In this document: one piece after another, positions 63,680 to 64,000 of the stretch
Position numbering within the stretch: the first letter of the stretch is position 1
How the letters are laid out: each line of letters opens with the position of its first letter
Source: Paracoccus thiocyanatus
GTDB lineage: Bacteria > Pseudomonadota > Alphaproteobacteria > Rhodobacterales > Rhodobacteraceae
DNA length: 64,000 bases
Reading direction: 5' to 3'
NCBI RefSeq assembly: GCF_900156255.1
Contig: NZ_FTMK01000006.1
Coordinates: 98,279-162,278 of the forward strand
Notes under the pieces: model-generated
Seen by the model: only the letters and a program-made list of their open reading frames with translations
The model's database searches: none
Told to the model about the DNA's origin: nothing
Program-made: the position numbers and the translations under genes

Positions 63680-64000
63680 GGCATTGTTGCAGAAGTCGGC
63701 TTCAGGACATGATGGCCCTTTCCCCAGCTGAGGTCAGGCCACGCGTTCGATCTCGGCGGTGCCGAGGGCGTTGAAGCGGTTCATCAGGGCGACGCGGATG
63801 TGGATCTCGGCTGTCTGGCGGTCGGGGTCCCTCGACGCGATCCGCTCGCCGAAGGATTTCAGATTCCTCATCCGGGCCTCGACCCGGCTGCGGACATGAT
63901 AGCCGGACCACCTTTTCCAGATCGTCCGGCCGAGGCGCTGGGTTGCCCTCAGGATGTCGTTGCGGGCCAAGGCGGCGGGGCAATCTTCTTTCCAGAGGCG
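63680..64000 (-). mobile_element. IS5 family insertion sequence, partial at window end
   Basis: The end GGCATTGTTGCAGAAGTCGG begins exactly where galE homology stops. It resembles the GG-TTGTTGCA-type terminal repeats of IS5-family elements. Inside lies the C-terminal part of a transposase read on the minus strand. The other end and the target duplication are outside the window. P. denitrificans has IS5-family elements such as IS1248; whether this is one cannot be decided here. Confidence 0.8.
63734..64000 (-). CDS. IS5 family transposase, C-terminal part
   Basis: 88 residues, open at the window edge. It contains LGRTIWKRWSGYHVRSRVEA with the catalytic C-terminal Glu of the DDE triad (YHVRSRVEA), then FGERIASRDPDRQTAEIHIR and LMNRFNALGTAEIERVA, characteristic of IS5-family enzymes. 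The frame enters from beyond position 64000, starting RLWKEDCPAALARND. It appears intact as far as seen. Confidence 0.87.
   Translation of the reverse strand, partial: RLWKEDCPAALARNDILRATQRLGRTIWKRWSGYHVRSRVEARMRNLKSFGERIASRDPDRQTAEIHIRVALMNRFNALGTAEIERVA

Overview
The window is high-GC alphaproteobacterial chromosome, most likely Paracoccus (Rhodobacterales). The main reason is a complete 14-subunit nuo (complex I) operon interrupted by several small accessory frames. Its NuoF and NuoB agree, as far as I can recall them, almost residue for residue with the Paracoccus denitrificans Nqo1 and Nqo6 proteins. DUF5333/DUF5337-type accessory proteins, a TrcR (DUF1013) regulator and an IS5-type transposase fit the same group. 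No database search was possible; names rest on motifs, lengths and gene order.

Layout. 1-4.6 kb: maeB (malic enzyme) and prpE (propionyl-CoA synthetase), with TTTGCAAA palindromes between them. 4.8-27.7 kb: one long minus-strand unit, nuoA-B-C-D-E-[HhH membrane protein]-[DUF5337]-F-[DUF5333]-[65 aa]-G-[lipoprotein]-H-[60 aa]-I-[CMD-like]-J-K-L-M-N, then birA, coaX, rnj, trmB and aroA. Most neighbours overlap by 1-8 bases or are a few bases apart, which suggests translational coupling. 28-41 kb: housekeeping and stress genes (uvrA, GFA-family protein, moaA, lipoprotein, succinate-semialdehyde dehydrogenase, trcR, RNase T2, quinone oxidoreductase, COQ9, rpsU, Lrp/AsnC regulator, mscL, YfcG-type GST, sulfotransferase). 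41-50 kb: minus-strand translation block pyk, 107-aa membrane protein, rpmI, rplT, cytochrome P450, arsC-like, pheS, an AT-richer orphan membrane gene, pheT. 50-58 kb: N-formylglutamate amidohydrolase family gene, a CAU-anticodon tRNA (probably Ile2), choX-betC, DUF1269 protein, mtgA, GST, queG, EamA transporter. 58-64 kb: minus-strand surface-glycan cluster (galE remnant, GT4, GT2, GT14-like, two-domain sulfotransferase). Its galE is cut by an IS5-family element that runs off the window end.

Functional themes: aerobic respiration through complex I; propionate/C4 metabolism linked to malate-pyruvate conversion; choline-sulfate use; and sulfated glycan synthesis. A dispersed roughly 30-bp motif (core CTTTCGTG, then AAATATCC) recurs five or six times, always between genes and mostly beside hairpins at gene ends. 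The points I would follow first are this repeat family, the accessory frames of the nuo operon, the two-domain sulfotransferase/GT14 operon, and the orphan membrane gene between pheS and pheT.
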